From Corylus avellana (lineage: Eukaryota > Streptophyta > Magnoliopsida > Fagales > Betulaceae): a DNA stretch of 64,000 nt. The stretch spans positions 21,471,515-21,535,514 of the forward strand of contig NC_081543.1 in assembly GCF_901000735.1 (NCBI RefSeq), given 5' to 3'. Below are positions 11,922 to 23,316 of the stretch, one piece after another. Position numbers and translations under genes: made by a program. Numbering within the stretch: the first letter of the stretch is position 1; the number at the start of each line of letters is the position of its first letter. A model generated the notes under the pieces. The model was not told the DNA's origin, did no database searches, and saw nothing but the letters and a program-made list of their open reading frames with translations.

Positions 11922-13880
11922 ATCATTTAATTATGAATCTGAGTCCTTTGACTTATTTTTGGACAAAATAGATTGTAATCGTTTTGAGTTGGATTATCAT
12001 GAGCACATTAGCATACTGTCTGCGAGGTATGAAATTTGAGCTTAATCGTGTTTGTCTTGAGGTTTGTTGGATGACTTATGGATGAATAACCTTGGCTTGT
12101 AGAAAAAAAGAAAAAAAAAAAGAAAAAAAAAAAGGAAAGAAAAAGAGAGATCATTTTGAGTTTTTCACTGAGTAACCGGACCTCTTGCCTCATTAAGTAT
12201 TGAGTGTTCGCATAAAAAGGTAAGAAGTTCAGATTGATTGATGGTTGGGCTAGTTTGGGTATGTAGCCTTTTTTACTTGAGTTAATAAGCCCTTAGGGAT
12301 GTTCTGCATTTAGTGCCCTAAAGCCTAGTTTGGGAGTTACTAGCCTAACTCTCATTACATGGGTCAATTAGAAAGCTTAAGAGAGCTAAGCATTGCACTG
12401 CCTACACATAAAAAAAAAAAAAAGAAAAAAAAATGCATATCTTGCCTTGGATGTTTCATCGGATAGGGGATTCCTACAAATTTTAAGGTTCTAAACCATT
12501 TGTCTTGAGATTAAATTGAAGCCTCATGATTATATGCTAAATTCACTTTGCACCTATCTGAACATATGATGTCTCAATTGTCCATGTGTGAGTGATTTGA
12601 TTTTGGATGACCTAAAGACTGTGAAGATGATGTTTGTTTTTTTAAGCTTGCTCATGAATAAGAACCATTGTTATAGTGCTGAGAATGTTTGTGGGTATCA
12701 TTTCTGTTAAACCCTCACAAGACTTTACTCGTCCACTAGGGATGCCTAGGAGCTTAAAAGGCTTGTTGCATATGCCAAATGCAATTGTATTTCCCACAAC
12801 AGAGAATTTATGTTTCATGTTTTCATTTTATTTTTTGTTTTGTATTGCTTAAGGACTAGCAATATGTAAGTTTGAGGGTGTTTAATGAGTGCCAAATATT
12901 GCATATTTGAGCCCTTTAATTTGCATGTGTTAATCCTTTAGTTGTATCATAATCTAATGTTTTGTTTTAGTTTTGTGATTTTAGTGTTTTGCAGGTTGCT
13001 AAGGGAAAATTGCGGACTAAATGAAAGAAATGCAAGTGCTGGAAAAGGGCATCAAGAAGTGACCATCTGGACGAGGAAAACTCCCGTCCAGACGGATGTG
13101 TGCTCGAGTGCATTAATCACACGCTCGAGCGCACATGGGCGAAGCACCCGTTCGGACGGTGAACAATCCCGTCCAGGTGGATCACTTATCAAACAAATTC
13201 CAGCCACCCTTTTTTAGGTTAAAATCCCTAGAAAACCCTAGTAAAAGCCCTATAAATAGAAGAGACTTTAGAGGAGGCTATAGAGGCTGCTAAGTACAAA
13301 ATTTCAGAGTAGAGAGAAGAAAGTGTAGGATTTTCCTAGCCTTTGGAACTCTCAATTTTGGGGTTTTCAATTTGTAAGCATCTTAAAACCTCCATGGATT
13401 CAATTATTCTTGTATTATTTTTCAATTCCATGAGATGTTAAACCCTCAACTAAGGTTGAGGATGAAGCCTCATTTATGATTAGCAATAATATTTTCCAAT
13501 TAAATGAGTTTGATTTTCCAATTGTTCTATTTCAATTCAATTAGTAGAAGACGTTCATTTAATTGATTGGTTTGATTTTCTTTGTAAAAAAAAAATTGGA
13601 TATCCCTTGTGATTTATTCTACGGATACATTTGATAATTTGATTTAAATTGGATATCTTTTGTAATTTACGGTTACATCTGATGATTTAATTTTAATTGG
13701 ATATCTTTTGTGATTTGTGCATGAATGGATAGATTGGATGGTTTTAATTAATTCCTTGGAGCAAAGTAGAACATACAGAAGATTTTTATTGTGAGAACTT
13801 TGGAAATATTATTGATCAATGAGAATATGTTGCTATAATTTTGTGAGTGCGGATTCTGAAACCTTGGTGCTTCATTACTT
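11922..13880 (+). mobile_element. E2 3' part, copy B, with truncated LTR
   Basis: The 3' non-coding segment 11922-12878 matches 4837-5772, with an expanded A-tract near 12106-12136. The LTR starts at 12879 (TGTTTAATGAG) but stops at about 13880 because the 372 bp holding the last 204 bp of the LTR and the adjacent hAT end are absent. Confidence 0.85.
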
Positions 13881-15771
13881 CATTGCCTATTCACGAAATC
13901 TACTATTGAGCTCTTGCAATTGAAAGTCTATAGTAGCATTGAATATGTCAAAATGATAATCATGGTCCACTATAATGTGATCCCGTTGATGAGGACCTCG
14001 GCCTTCAGCTTAACAATCACACAAATTTGGAATGTCAATTTCAAACTGCTTGGAGAAAGAGACTATTTTCTCAAGCAAATTATCCCAATCTTCATTTTTC
14101 AATTTTTGAAGAAGTACTTCTGTATTAGAAAATAAGTGTATAGCATCCAAGATGTCTTGAGATTTTTGTTGCAAATGTTGACAAAGACAATCGGTTGTAC
14201 CCATGATTTCCCTCATCAAATGTAAAATGAATATAAATTTGAAGGGTGTAATCATTTTATAAGCAGTATTATCATCTTCACCTTGAGAGTAAGAGGATCC
14301 TTATTTTATAATATTTTCAAGCATTGAACAAGTAGGATTAAACATCCCTAGTAGGCTACAAATAAAATGAAAATGAGAACCCCAACGAGAATCAGCAGCT
14401 TGTTTCAAAGTGCCAATTTGGTTAGCTCATTTTCCAGTTTCAAGTTTATCAATAGCTATCAAATGTGTGATATCTACTTCTTGAGCATCTTGCAGTCCAC
14501 CATGATATTTACAGGAAGCATCAGCCACATTGATAATGAGATTCAAATTTAAGAAGAACTCATGAACATAAACTATCTCTCAAGATGCAGTAACTAATGC
14601 TAATTATAATCGATGTGGAAAAAAATTTAGTATGCACAAGGAAAATCATTAAGAAATACTGCGTGCAATTCTTTCCATTCACCACACATATTGGTAGCAC
14701 CATCATATCCTTGTCCACGAATACTTTGAATATCAAGATGATTTTGAGAAAGAACATGAGATGTGTTATCCATTAAAGTCGATGCCGATGTATCTTTAAC
14801 ATGGGCAATATCAAAGAAGCGTTCTTGTAGAAAACCATCTTTGTTAATAAATCTAAAAACAATGGCCATTTGTTCTCAGACTCATCTCGTGCTTCATCAA
14901 TAATAATGCAAAATTTTGAATTACCAATTTCTTCACGAATTGCATCTCGTACACTTTTTGCCAAGACATGTAAAATATCTTTTTGGACATAATGTGAAGT
15001 ATATTTTGCATTTTGTGGAGAATTTTCTAAAACAACCTTAGCAATATCCTCGTTGTAAATGGACATAGGTTTTATCAACTCAAGAAAATTGCCATGATTT
15101 TTTGAATCGGGACCTTCATCATGACCTCTAAAAGCACATCATTGAGATGTTAAATATGGAACAAAATCGATTGAAGTCTTCAATTGCAATCGATTCTTCA
15201 ATTTTTCTTCTAAAGTTTGCTTATCTATCACCTTATCAATTTGTTGAGATTAGTTCATCAAACTGTCATAACACTTAACAGCATTATTATGAGGTGAACA
15301 TGACCCATTTTCCATATGGACCAAAAAAGCACAATGCATACTATCATTAACTTTCTTTCAATTACGAAATCCCTCAATAGTAAATGCATGAGCTCCAAAC
15401 CGTCCCATTGGCTCTTTAGTGAAAAGATAACAGGGTAAACAATAAATAACATCTTTTGCAAAAGAATATTTTAACCAATCAAACATCTTATACCATGATG
15501 ATTGAAATCTTCGGCGATTTTGTTCATTTTCCGAAAACGGGAATTCAAAACTATTAAAATGAATGAATCTATATGGACCGACTTTAAGATAAGCACGTCC
15601 CATTTTATCATGTTGATTAATAGTATATTCCCATATTTGAGGACATAACCCAAGATCATGTTGTGGAGTAGAAATGTCAACTAACTCTACTACTTGAGAT
15701 TCAATTCTTGGTATCTTAGAAGGACGTTGCTCAAAAGCTAAATTTTGCGGATTAGATGTCGAGGAAGACAT
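13881..15771 (-). pseudogene. hAT-family transposase-like pseudogene, copy B
   Basis: Same gene relic as 6979-9082 without its last about 168 bp. 15771-15358 carries the N-terminal zinc-finger part, 15078-14773 the segment with IDEARDES, 14869-14627 the GQGYDGATNM segment and 14255-14010 the FILHLMREIMG segment. It lacks the CGA-to-TGA stop of copy A but has its own stop near 15142 (codon after the TSQ residues). The deletion after IDEARDES is shared, so inactivation predates the split of the two copies. Confidence 0.75.
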
Positions 15772-16094
15772 TTTAGAATTTGAATCATCAACTTTTTTTT
15801 ATTAAAAAATGCATCAATTGTTTTTTACTTGCCTATGATGCAATCTAAGATTTTTCAGAAACCTGAAAAAATTATTTGTCTATTAGTTTTAATACTTCTC
15901 ACACTAAACAATTCATGCCTAATGGCACATACTCCAATGATGTTATAATAAAATTAATAGCATATTCCAATAGCTATTAATCTAACAAATCAACAAAAAA
16001 TGTATTAATAAAAAGAACAAACAATAACAAATAATATACATGAGATTGGCAATAATTTACTGATATGGTCTTTTTGTATGCAAAAATAATCAAT

Positions 16095-17423
16095 GATAAA
16101 ATTACCATTCTCAATTGAATGAATTCTTAGAGGATAGGGCTATGTTGAGGGTGTTGAACCTCAAGGACTGCACATGCCTTGTTATCAAGTTTGTCAAGAT
16201 TAAAAGTAACTTAAAAGAAGGTGTTGATTTAGTTTGGAAGACTTAAGTGCATAAAGTAAACGTAAAAGATAATTGGAATAGAATAAGTAGAGAGTAGGGT
16301 ATTGACTTCACCGCTATCCGCACAACAATGGTTATTCATATTTAATCAGAGAAATTCATTATATGCATGATAAAAATAATCAAGAAAGTACAATTATTAA
16401 GAAATAAGTATAATCTATCTTCGGTTGGCACGGACTGTCCACCTAACCACTAAGATGTGGTACGATCCGTCTTCCCTAGCTTTGGACTATCTAATTCCTT
16501 AATAGGCTACACATAATCAAGGGATAAGCATAACCCATCTTCGGTTGGTACAAACCGTCTACCTAAATTACACTAAACTAGGGTGCAGTACAATTTGTCT
16601 TCTCTAGGCATGGCCAATCAAACCCTCTTGATCATGTGTCAACTAAAATCGTTGTATAATCATCATTCTCATAATCACAGAAAACAAGAATGATTTGAGT
16701 TCAATAAAGGTAAAAAGCTTTCTAAGACAAGAGAAGAATTTTACCAATATTGAGTTTTGAATTTAAGAACAATTGCAATAAAACCTTAAGAACAATAACA
16801 AATAGTAGCAATCCTCTAAATTATACAACTATCATACATGTGCTTGGATATGGCTACATCAATACCCCCACAAGGAGTTTAGCCATTCATGACTCTGCTA
16901 GGATGGCCTCTTGCCATGATCTTCTTCCTTTCAACTCTTAAAGCCTCAAAGAAAATTTTGTATGAATTTTGCTCGCAGCTAGCAATGTATCTTTCTTCAT
17001 GAATTTAAGGCCTATTTATAAGGTGTAAACAAACCCTAGAAACCCTAGAAGTCCTAGAAAAACCGTAGTTCAGTCTACTAGTCCAAGTAGGAGACCTAAA
17101 ACCCTTTCCATATTGGATTTGGACTTTTGCCGGATTCAGACACCCACGTGCACTCGAGCCCAAGGAATGGGGCGCTCAAGCGTAGGTGTGGTCGAGCTTA
17201 GAGGCTGGGGCACTCAAGCGTAAGTGCGCTCGAGCCCTTCTGCTTGTGTGCTTGATTCCAGGTCTTCAAAAGGCTCTCAAAGTGTGCTTTAAGCCCAATT
17301 TTCAATGGAGTTTTTTGCATATTTCATTTAAAACCTAAAAAAACCAAAACAAAAGTAAATAGATAATATTGCTAAGGAATTTACATATGCAAGTTAAGGG
17401 GCTTGAATATGCAACATTCAGCA
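16095..17423 (-). repeat. Reverse-oriented gypsy-like LTR, copy B (right end intact)
   Basis: Same as 9360-10674 but complete on the right, where it ends GCAACATTCAGCA at 17423 (minus-strand start TGCTGAATGTTGC). Contains CTCGAG words at 17150-17235 and TTATAAATAGG on the minus strand at about 17003-17013. The left boundary is approximate. Confidence 0.55.
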
Positions 17424-19043
17424 CTTATCTTCTATTGAAACTCGTTGATTCTTGATAAAATCCCAGAGTATATATAAAAAAACACCTAAAAAAATGCCAA
17501 TAGTGTTTTAATCAGAATAAGAGAAACAAAATTTTAATATATATATATATTCTACAAACAATGAAACAAAGCTCAGAGAGAAGATCGAAAAAGATGAAAA
17601 GAAAAATTGAGAAATAGAGTATATTGTATAAAATAATTGAAGAATGAAGAAAAGGACTTAGGCCTCACGGTGCACTCTCCCTCCCTCTGTCTTAGACTCT
17701 TAGTCCCTTTGGACATCGGCAGATATACAAGGATAAGTCAAATCTATGTAGTGAACTCTTGCCGGGTAAGTCAAATCTCTCCCCCTCTCTTTCAGACTCT
17801 CAGTCCCTCTTGCGAGTAGCGGTTGCGTCTTGGTATAATGGTATTACAGTGCTAATTCTAAGCTCTCTTTTGTTCTTCCTAGGTTTGGCTGTCTGGGTTA
17901 TAGGGTTAGGGTGAGATTTATATTTTTTTATTTTTTATTTTTACTTTTATTTAGATTGAGACTAAAATGGTCCTTTCAATTCTCACAATGCCCTCGCAAT
18001 TCTCAAATCACACTTGCAGCTTCTCCTTGCACAGTGTGAAGCAAATCCAATCAATCAACTAAGTTTCTTTTCTTCATTTTTTTGCTCCGAAACACACAGC
18101 GTGTTGGAGAGGCCACACATGCTTTTTTTTTTTTCTTCTTTTTATTATTATTTTTATTTTTATTATTATTTTTAAATGGACATAAAAAAAAAAAAAAAAA
18201 ATTACTCAATGTATATCTACCATGTTCTTGCCATTCGTACATGATAGTCCACATTATATGTTCAATTATTATGAATCACATAATAAGCAAATATCCATTT
18301 AAAATATATATATGCATTTCGTAACTTTAGTAAGCTTGTGACATGATCTCTTTATTTGAATTATGGAATTAAAAGTATGCTCAGTTCGTAAACATATCGC
18401 CTAGTAAAATAAAAACCATTCCATTTACTTACTACGGGTGATTCTCCTCACTCTCGAACCTCGTAACCCCCTCCTCACTGCAATCATATACTAGTATTAG
18501 ACATACAACACACTAACACCTTAAACTTACAAATGAAAATCGTAATCATTCATTAAGCAACTATAATCAATGGTTAGTCGTTATTGCTTTCATCAATCAT
18601 TCGATCTCGAGGGTTGATCATTCAATCTTGAGGGTCGATCGTTCAAACAAGAAGGACCAATCGTTTGACAATCTCGAGGGTCCATCATTCGATATTGAGG
18701 GTCGATCGTTCGAACAACATGGACTGATCATTTGAGCTTGGGGATCAAACATTTGATGACTACTAGAATGTATGAACAACTTAGATCTCCTGTACAAATC
18801 TTTTACTGAGCTCAATCACAACTCCTAATGATTCTAAAAGGCCTAAAAAACAATAACGATGGGTTAAATACTCATCCAACTACATTCATGTAATACCCAT
18901 GCACGATTCAACATAAAAAGTATAAGGTAGTAAACCAAGATATTTTAAATCCACAATATGCATGTTAAATCATGAAAACAATAGCTTATTGATAATATAC
19001 AAGGCCAATATCATTACAAGAACGAGATCAAGCTTAGAGATTT
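17424..19043. other. Spacer without recognised gene
   Basis: AT-rich. Contains two CTC-rich near repeats (about 17675-17710 and 17775-17815), T-rich and A-rich low-complexity sequence at 18121-18202, and five to six copies of a GATCGTTCGA-type word alternating with CTCGAGGGT at 18600-18745. No coding potential above chance. Confidence 0.6.
18600..18745. repeat. Short degenerate repeat of GATCGTTCGA / CTCGAGGGTC words
   Basis: The words recur about every 25-30 bp (near 18605, 18634, 18656, 18672, 18698, 18722). The composition resembles the U3 palindrome clusters of nearby LTRs but no LTR ends were found around it. Confidence 0.55.
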
Positions 19044-19048
19044 ACCTT

Positions 19049-21087
19049 TGTAATGCCCAAAAATTTCAAAAACCTTAAAAAGAGAATTTATTAAAAACAA
19101 ATGCTTGTTTTAACAATCAATAACGCTCCATTAATTTTAAAGATTTTTTAATATAACCATAAAAGCAGTACTCTTTTGGTGAAAACATTTGATTTGAAAA
19201 AAACAGCTTAGAAACCCAATTTTAGCTTTTGGTCAAACGTTCACTGGGCAACCACCTAACGTTCGAGCCCCACCTTAAGCGTAAATGTTTGCCAAAGGAC
19301 CACTCCGAACGTTCGTTGACCAAATTGTAAATCATTGGGTATTGATCAAACGTTCAACCTACAATCATAGAACCATTGTGTAATAGTACACCGAATGTTT
19401 GCGCATAGTACCGAATGGTCAGTGATAGTTTAAAAAGCAATTTTAACCCATTATCCAACTTTTCAACTTTAAGCACGCCCCTCCCCCTATGAATACCACC
19501 TATTCCTCGCCCCACTCCAACCCTGTACCAGAAACCCTAATTCTAAAGTGAGAAGAGATTCTAGAGAGAAAATGATGAGATTTTGGAGTGGGTTGCAATC
19601 TTCAAGGTAAACTCTTCTGTAATCAGTTGGTTTTCATGTTATTTTTATGATTTTCATGCTCTTTACAAAGTCTTAAGATACCATCATAAGTTTGTGTTAT
19701 CATGCTCTTTAAAAAGAGTAAAGGGTTTTTAAACGTTTTAAAAACACCTCATGTTTCCTTAGGTTTGCACGCTATTATTGTTTGTTATGTTTACATGCAC
19801 TCATTAAGAGCCTAATATGATGATTTTTTAAGTGATGATTTGAGGATAGGAGCTTTGCACACATTTTGGCATCTGACCGAACATTCTCTACATTATGACT
19901 GAATGTTCGCCCTTGAACCAAAACGTTCGGCCATAAGGCAAGACATTCGAACAGTGTCCAAAATGGGCTAAATTAGGGTTGTTGTGACCTTAAGCTAGTT
20001 TACTTTTCGATAAGGACCTTATGTATTTATAATAGGTTTTCTAGTACTGTGTATAACAATAAACTATGTTTCGTTATAGCAAAAGTTCAAAATGTATGAG
20101 GAATCAAGCGAGCGGATGAGATAAGTAAATACTTATAATTGCTTTCCATAAAAATGTGCAATATCTCAGCTGATTAAGTACACGTATGTTATGAACATTA
20201 TTAATTTTTCATGCAACTTGGTAAATGCCTTAATAACTGATTAATAAGATCATCGTGTGACATGGTAATGGCCATAGGATTACTATGTAAACTTGATTTT
20301 ATGGTCAAATGTGTATGTGTTATATGGGCCTTCAATCTAATACATGTTTCGTGATTGGCGCAACCATGTTTGATTGGCGGGTCACTACAGGACGTACATC
20401 ATTAATAGTGTGGGCTACTCGAGATCGAACTCAGTCATACTACTAGTGTTATGAATGGTAGAGTTCAATATTTGGGGCACGAGTATTGTATTACTGGTCA
20501 TTCGTGACATCGCTAACCCTTCTAAGAAGGGGTAATATCTCTAGTAGACTATATATGATAATTATGACCTCTTAAAACATTAGTTTTCTACATTAAAACT
20601 TAGGCGATTGTTCTAGAATTACACCTATACATCTTAGAAACCAAAACTATACTTTTATGGTGTAATAACAGAGGCAACACCTCAATTGCTTATAAAAAAA
20701 TAAATGTCTATTACTACATATGAATAAGAGCTCATTTCATACTCAATTGTGAGATTTACTTATTAAGTCTTACACTTTCACAGTATTTGTGGTTGGTGAG
20801 GTTATCTATTGAACCACTTTTAAAGGAAATAGCCTGAAGTCAATTTTGCATACACCAAGTTTGATTAGAATGACCATACTGATTAGTAGCTCTAAGTCTA
20901 TGATTGATGTAAATACATACATACTTTATGATTATTAGATATCTCAGATTTGTCATTTTCACCTTCTGCTACATTTAGTCTAAGTTTATAAGACGGACAA
21001 TCCATTCAGTTGGTTACTAGTTAACCAATTGGAGAAATTGCCAGTTACCCTACCAAAATGGTCAAAGCCAGTTTTGGGAGCATTACA
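19049..21087 (+). mobile_element. Solo LTR, 2039 bp, TSD ACCTT (2-kb LTR family)
   Basis: Starts TGTAATGCCC and ends GAGCATTACA, and is bounded by identical 5-bp duplications ACCTT at 19044-19048 and 21088-21092. There is no internal domain, so it is a solo LTR left by LTR-LTR recombination. The U3 holds repeated AACGTTCG-type words (19236-19400) upstream of a pyrimidine-rich CCCCTCCCCCTATGAATA. The termini resemble those of chromovirus-type gypsy LTRs, but without an internal domain that is only a guess. Confidence 0.92.
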
Positions 21088-21117
21088 ACCTTCTCTTGGG
21101 ATGAAGTTCTCAAGAGT

Positions 21118-22441
21118 TGATAAGTGCTAAAATATTCATATTTTAGCCCCTTAATTTATATTGGTTAATCCTTTAGTTTTGTTAGTTTGTGCAATTTTAC
21201 TTCATTTTTGTGTTTTATGTCTTTTTATAGGTTTTTGAGGAAAATGAAGCATTCTAGAAAATTCAAGCTTAAAGGGTAGTTTTGGAAAATTCTGGAAGTG
21301 AGGAAGTTCAGACTCAAGCCATGTAGCTGGTGCGCTCGAGGGCACATTGCCTAGGCTTGAGCGCATATGCACTCGAGCTCCCCACACCAGAGATCGATCG
21401 CAGATGTGCGATCGAGCGCACTTGGGTGCCGGAGAAAATTCAGACACGCAGCAAGACTCCTTTTCCTTTCCAAACTAGGTTTTCTAAGTCCTAGTTGTAC
21501 TAGGACTTTAAACCTACGAGTTTACTAGGATTTCTAAGGTTTCTAGGTCTTTCCTAAGCCTATAAATAGACCTCTAAGCCTCACAAATTCTACACACAAT
21601 TTCAAGGGGGAGAATTGGAGGCTCTTCAAGGAAGTGTTTTTCGGATTTATTCTTTTCCTTTTATTTTATTATGAAGATGTTTAGCATCAAACTCATGTGT
21701 AACTAAATATTTTAGTAGGGCTAGATTGAAGCCCTAGTTATGTCTCTTTAATATATTAATATTGATGCCTTTGTGATAATCATATTGTGATGCTTAACTT
21801 GATTAATTTCTGTTTTATAGAATTTCTCATATGAATGTGTTTGGCCAACATATGCATGTGGTATGGATTAGTTATTTAAATCAATTTGGATGATCGAGTC
21901 CTGGGCTTAATAGAGTAACAAAAGAATCTCCTCACAGGTTCTTGGGTTAATCAACATGAAAAACCGGGAGTAGACACCTATGCCCTAGGTTCCATGTGTT
22001 TGTCGATTTTCACAGGTTTATGCTTTCTTAAAGAACAACTTAGTAGACACCCATGCTAAATCCTTTAAGGAATAAAAGAATTAGAATAGACACCCATGCC
22101 TAATTCGTTGCTTAGGGAGATCAATAACTTAAGGAATAGACACCCACGCCCTTAGGTTGGCAAACTTTAAGTATTCATAATATGATTAGAGTATTGGCAT
22201 AATGTTATATTATTTGAGCATGATTAGTGGTGGATATCAAAGCCCTACCTTTATCTTTATTAATTCAAAAATCAATCTTTGTCTTGTTTTAATTACGAAA
22301 TTAATTTTAAGCATAATTTACGGCAATTCTCGTGTGAATGATCTCGTACTTGCATCCTATACTACTATTTTAATCTTGTGCACTTGCGAGTTAAAACGTA
22401 CATTTATTCGCCTATTAATTTAGGTGGATATTTGCACAACA
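21118..22441 (+). mobile_element. Solo LTR, 1324 bp, TSD AGAGT (Athila-like family)
   Basis: Starts TGATAAGTGCTAAAATATTC and ends TTTGCACAACA. AGAGT flanks it at 21113-21117 and 22442-22446. It is related to the LTRs of the element at 37413-45280, with TATAAATAG at 21561-21569 and palindromic CTCGAG and CGATCG words at 21332-21420. It carries the same 'ACACCCATGCC' series in its downstream half (21966-22152). Confidence 0.92.
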
Positions 22442-23316
22442 AGAGTCACCTTCCCTCTCTAGGATTCACTCACTTTCACTCTCTAGGCTTTATGGTGTGT
22501 AAGAATGACAAAAATGATTTTTTTGGGTCGTAAGGATGCTTGTATAGGGTATCATGGACGCTCAAGGGTTGGGGTGGCTAAAAATTAAATGCTCCCAAAT
22601 TGCGTTGACTGTTCGATAGGAAAAGTCCAACGATCGAAAGGAAACTTTGATCGTTCGGTAGAAAAGATCAATCGCTATGAAATAATTCAAAACATTTGTT
22701 TTGTTAAAATATTTCTAACATGGGTTTTGTAAATGCTTTATTGGAATCCTTTCTACACAAATTCAACTAAGAGTCTCGGATTTGTAAATTATCATTACCA
22801 TTTAAATAAAAAACAAAAATAGGGAAAACTTCACAAAACCTCCCTGAACTTCAACGTGTCTTGAAAGTACAACATGTAGTTCAAACTCTTAGTTAATGGT
22901 ATCAAACTTTTAGTTTTTTTTCAATTACCTCATTGCATTAAATCTTGTCAAAATTTTCAAAATACCCATATTTTTTTATTTATAAAAGATAAAAAACTAA
23001 GATTGAAAGTACAACAAGTAGTTCAAATTCTTAATTAATGGTATCGAACTTTTAGTTTTTTTCAATTACCTCATTACGTTAAATCTTGTCAAAATTTTCA
23101 AAATACCCATATTTTTTTATTTATAAAAAATAAAAAACTCAGATTGAAGCGTTTATTTATTTTTTTTATATATATATAAAAAAATATTTGCAATATTTTT
23201 GCAACATCTTGCAATTTTTTTTAATATAAAAAATAGGGGTATTTTGGAAATTTTGACAAAATTTAACGAAAAATCCTAACAAAATGGAGTAATGAAAGAA
23301 ATTGAAAGTTCGATAC

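Larger units (their letters stand above)
10775..17409 (+). repeat. Duplicated block, copy B
   Basis: It begins at the first base after the gap and matches copy A from 3690. It carries the same elements in the same order and orientation. Beyond 17409 it continues into sequence not seen at the end of copy A. Confidence 0.95.

Noticed and set aside
17821..17860. Possible tRNA or SINE start (TGGTATAATGG resembles a polymerase III box A)
   Set aside because: No box B, no cloverleaf and no A-tail at a fitting distance.
18082..18324. Hydrophobic 80-codon frame
   Set aside because: Encoded by T-rich low-complexity sequence; no similarity expected.
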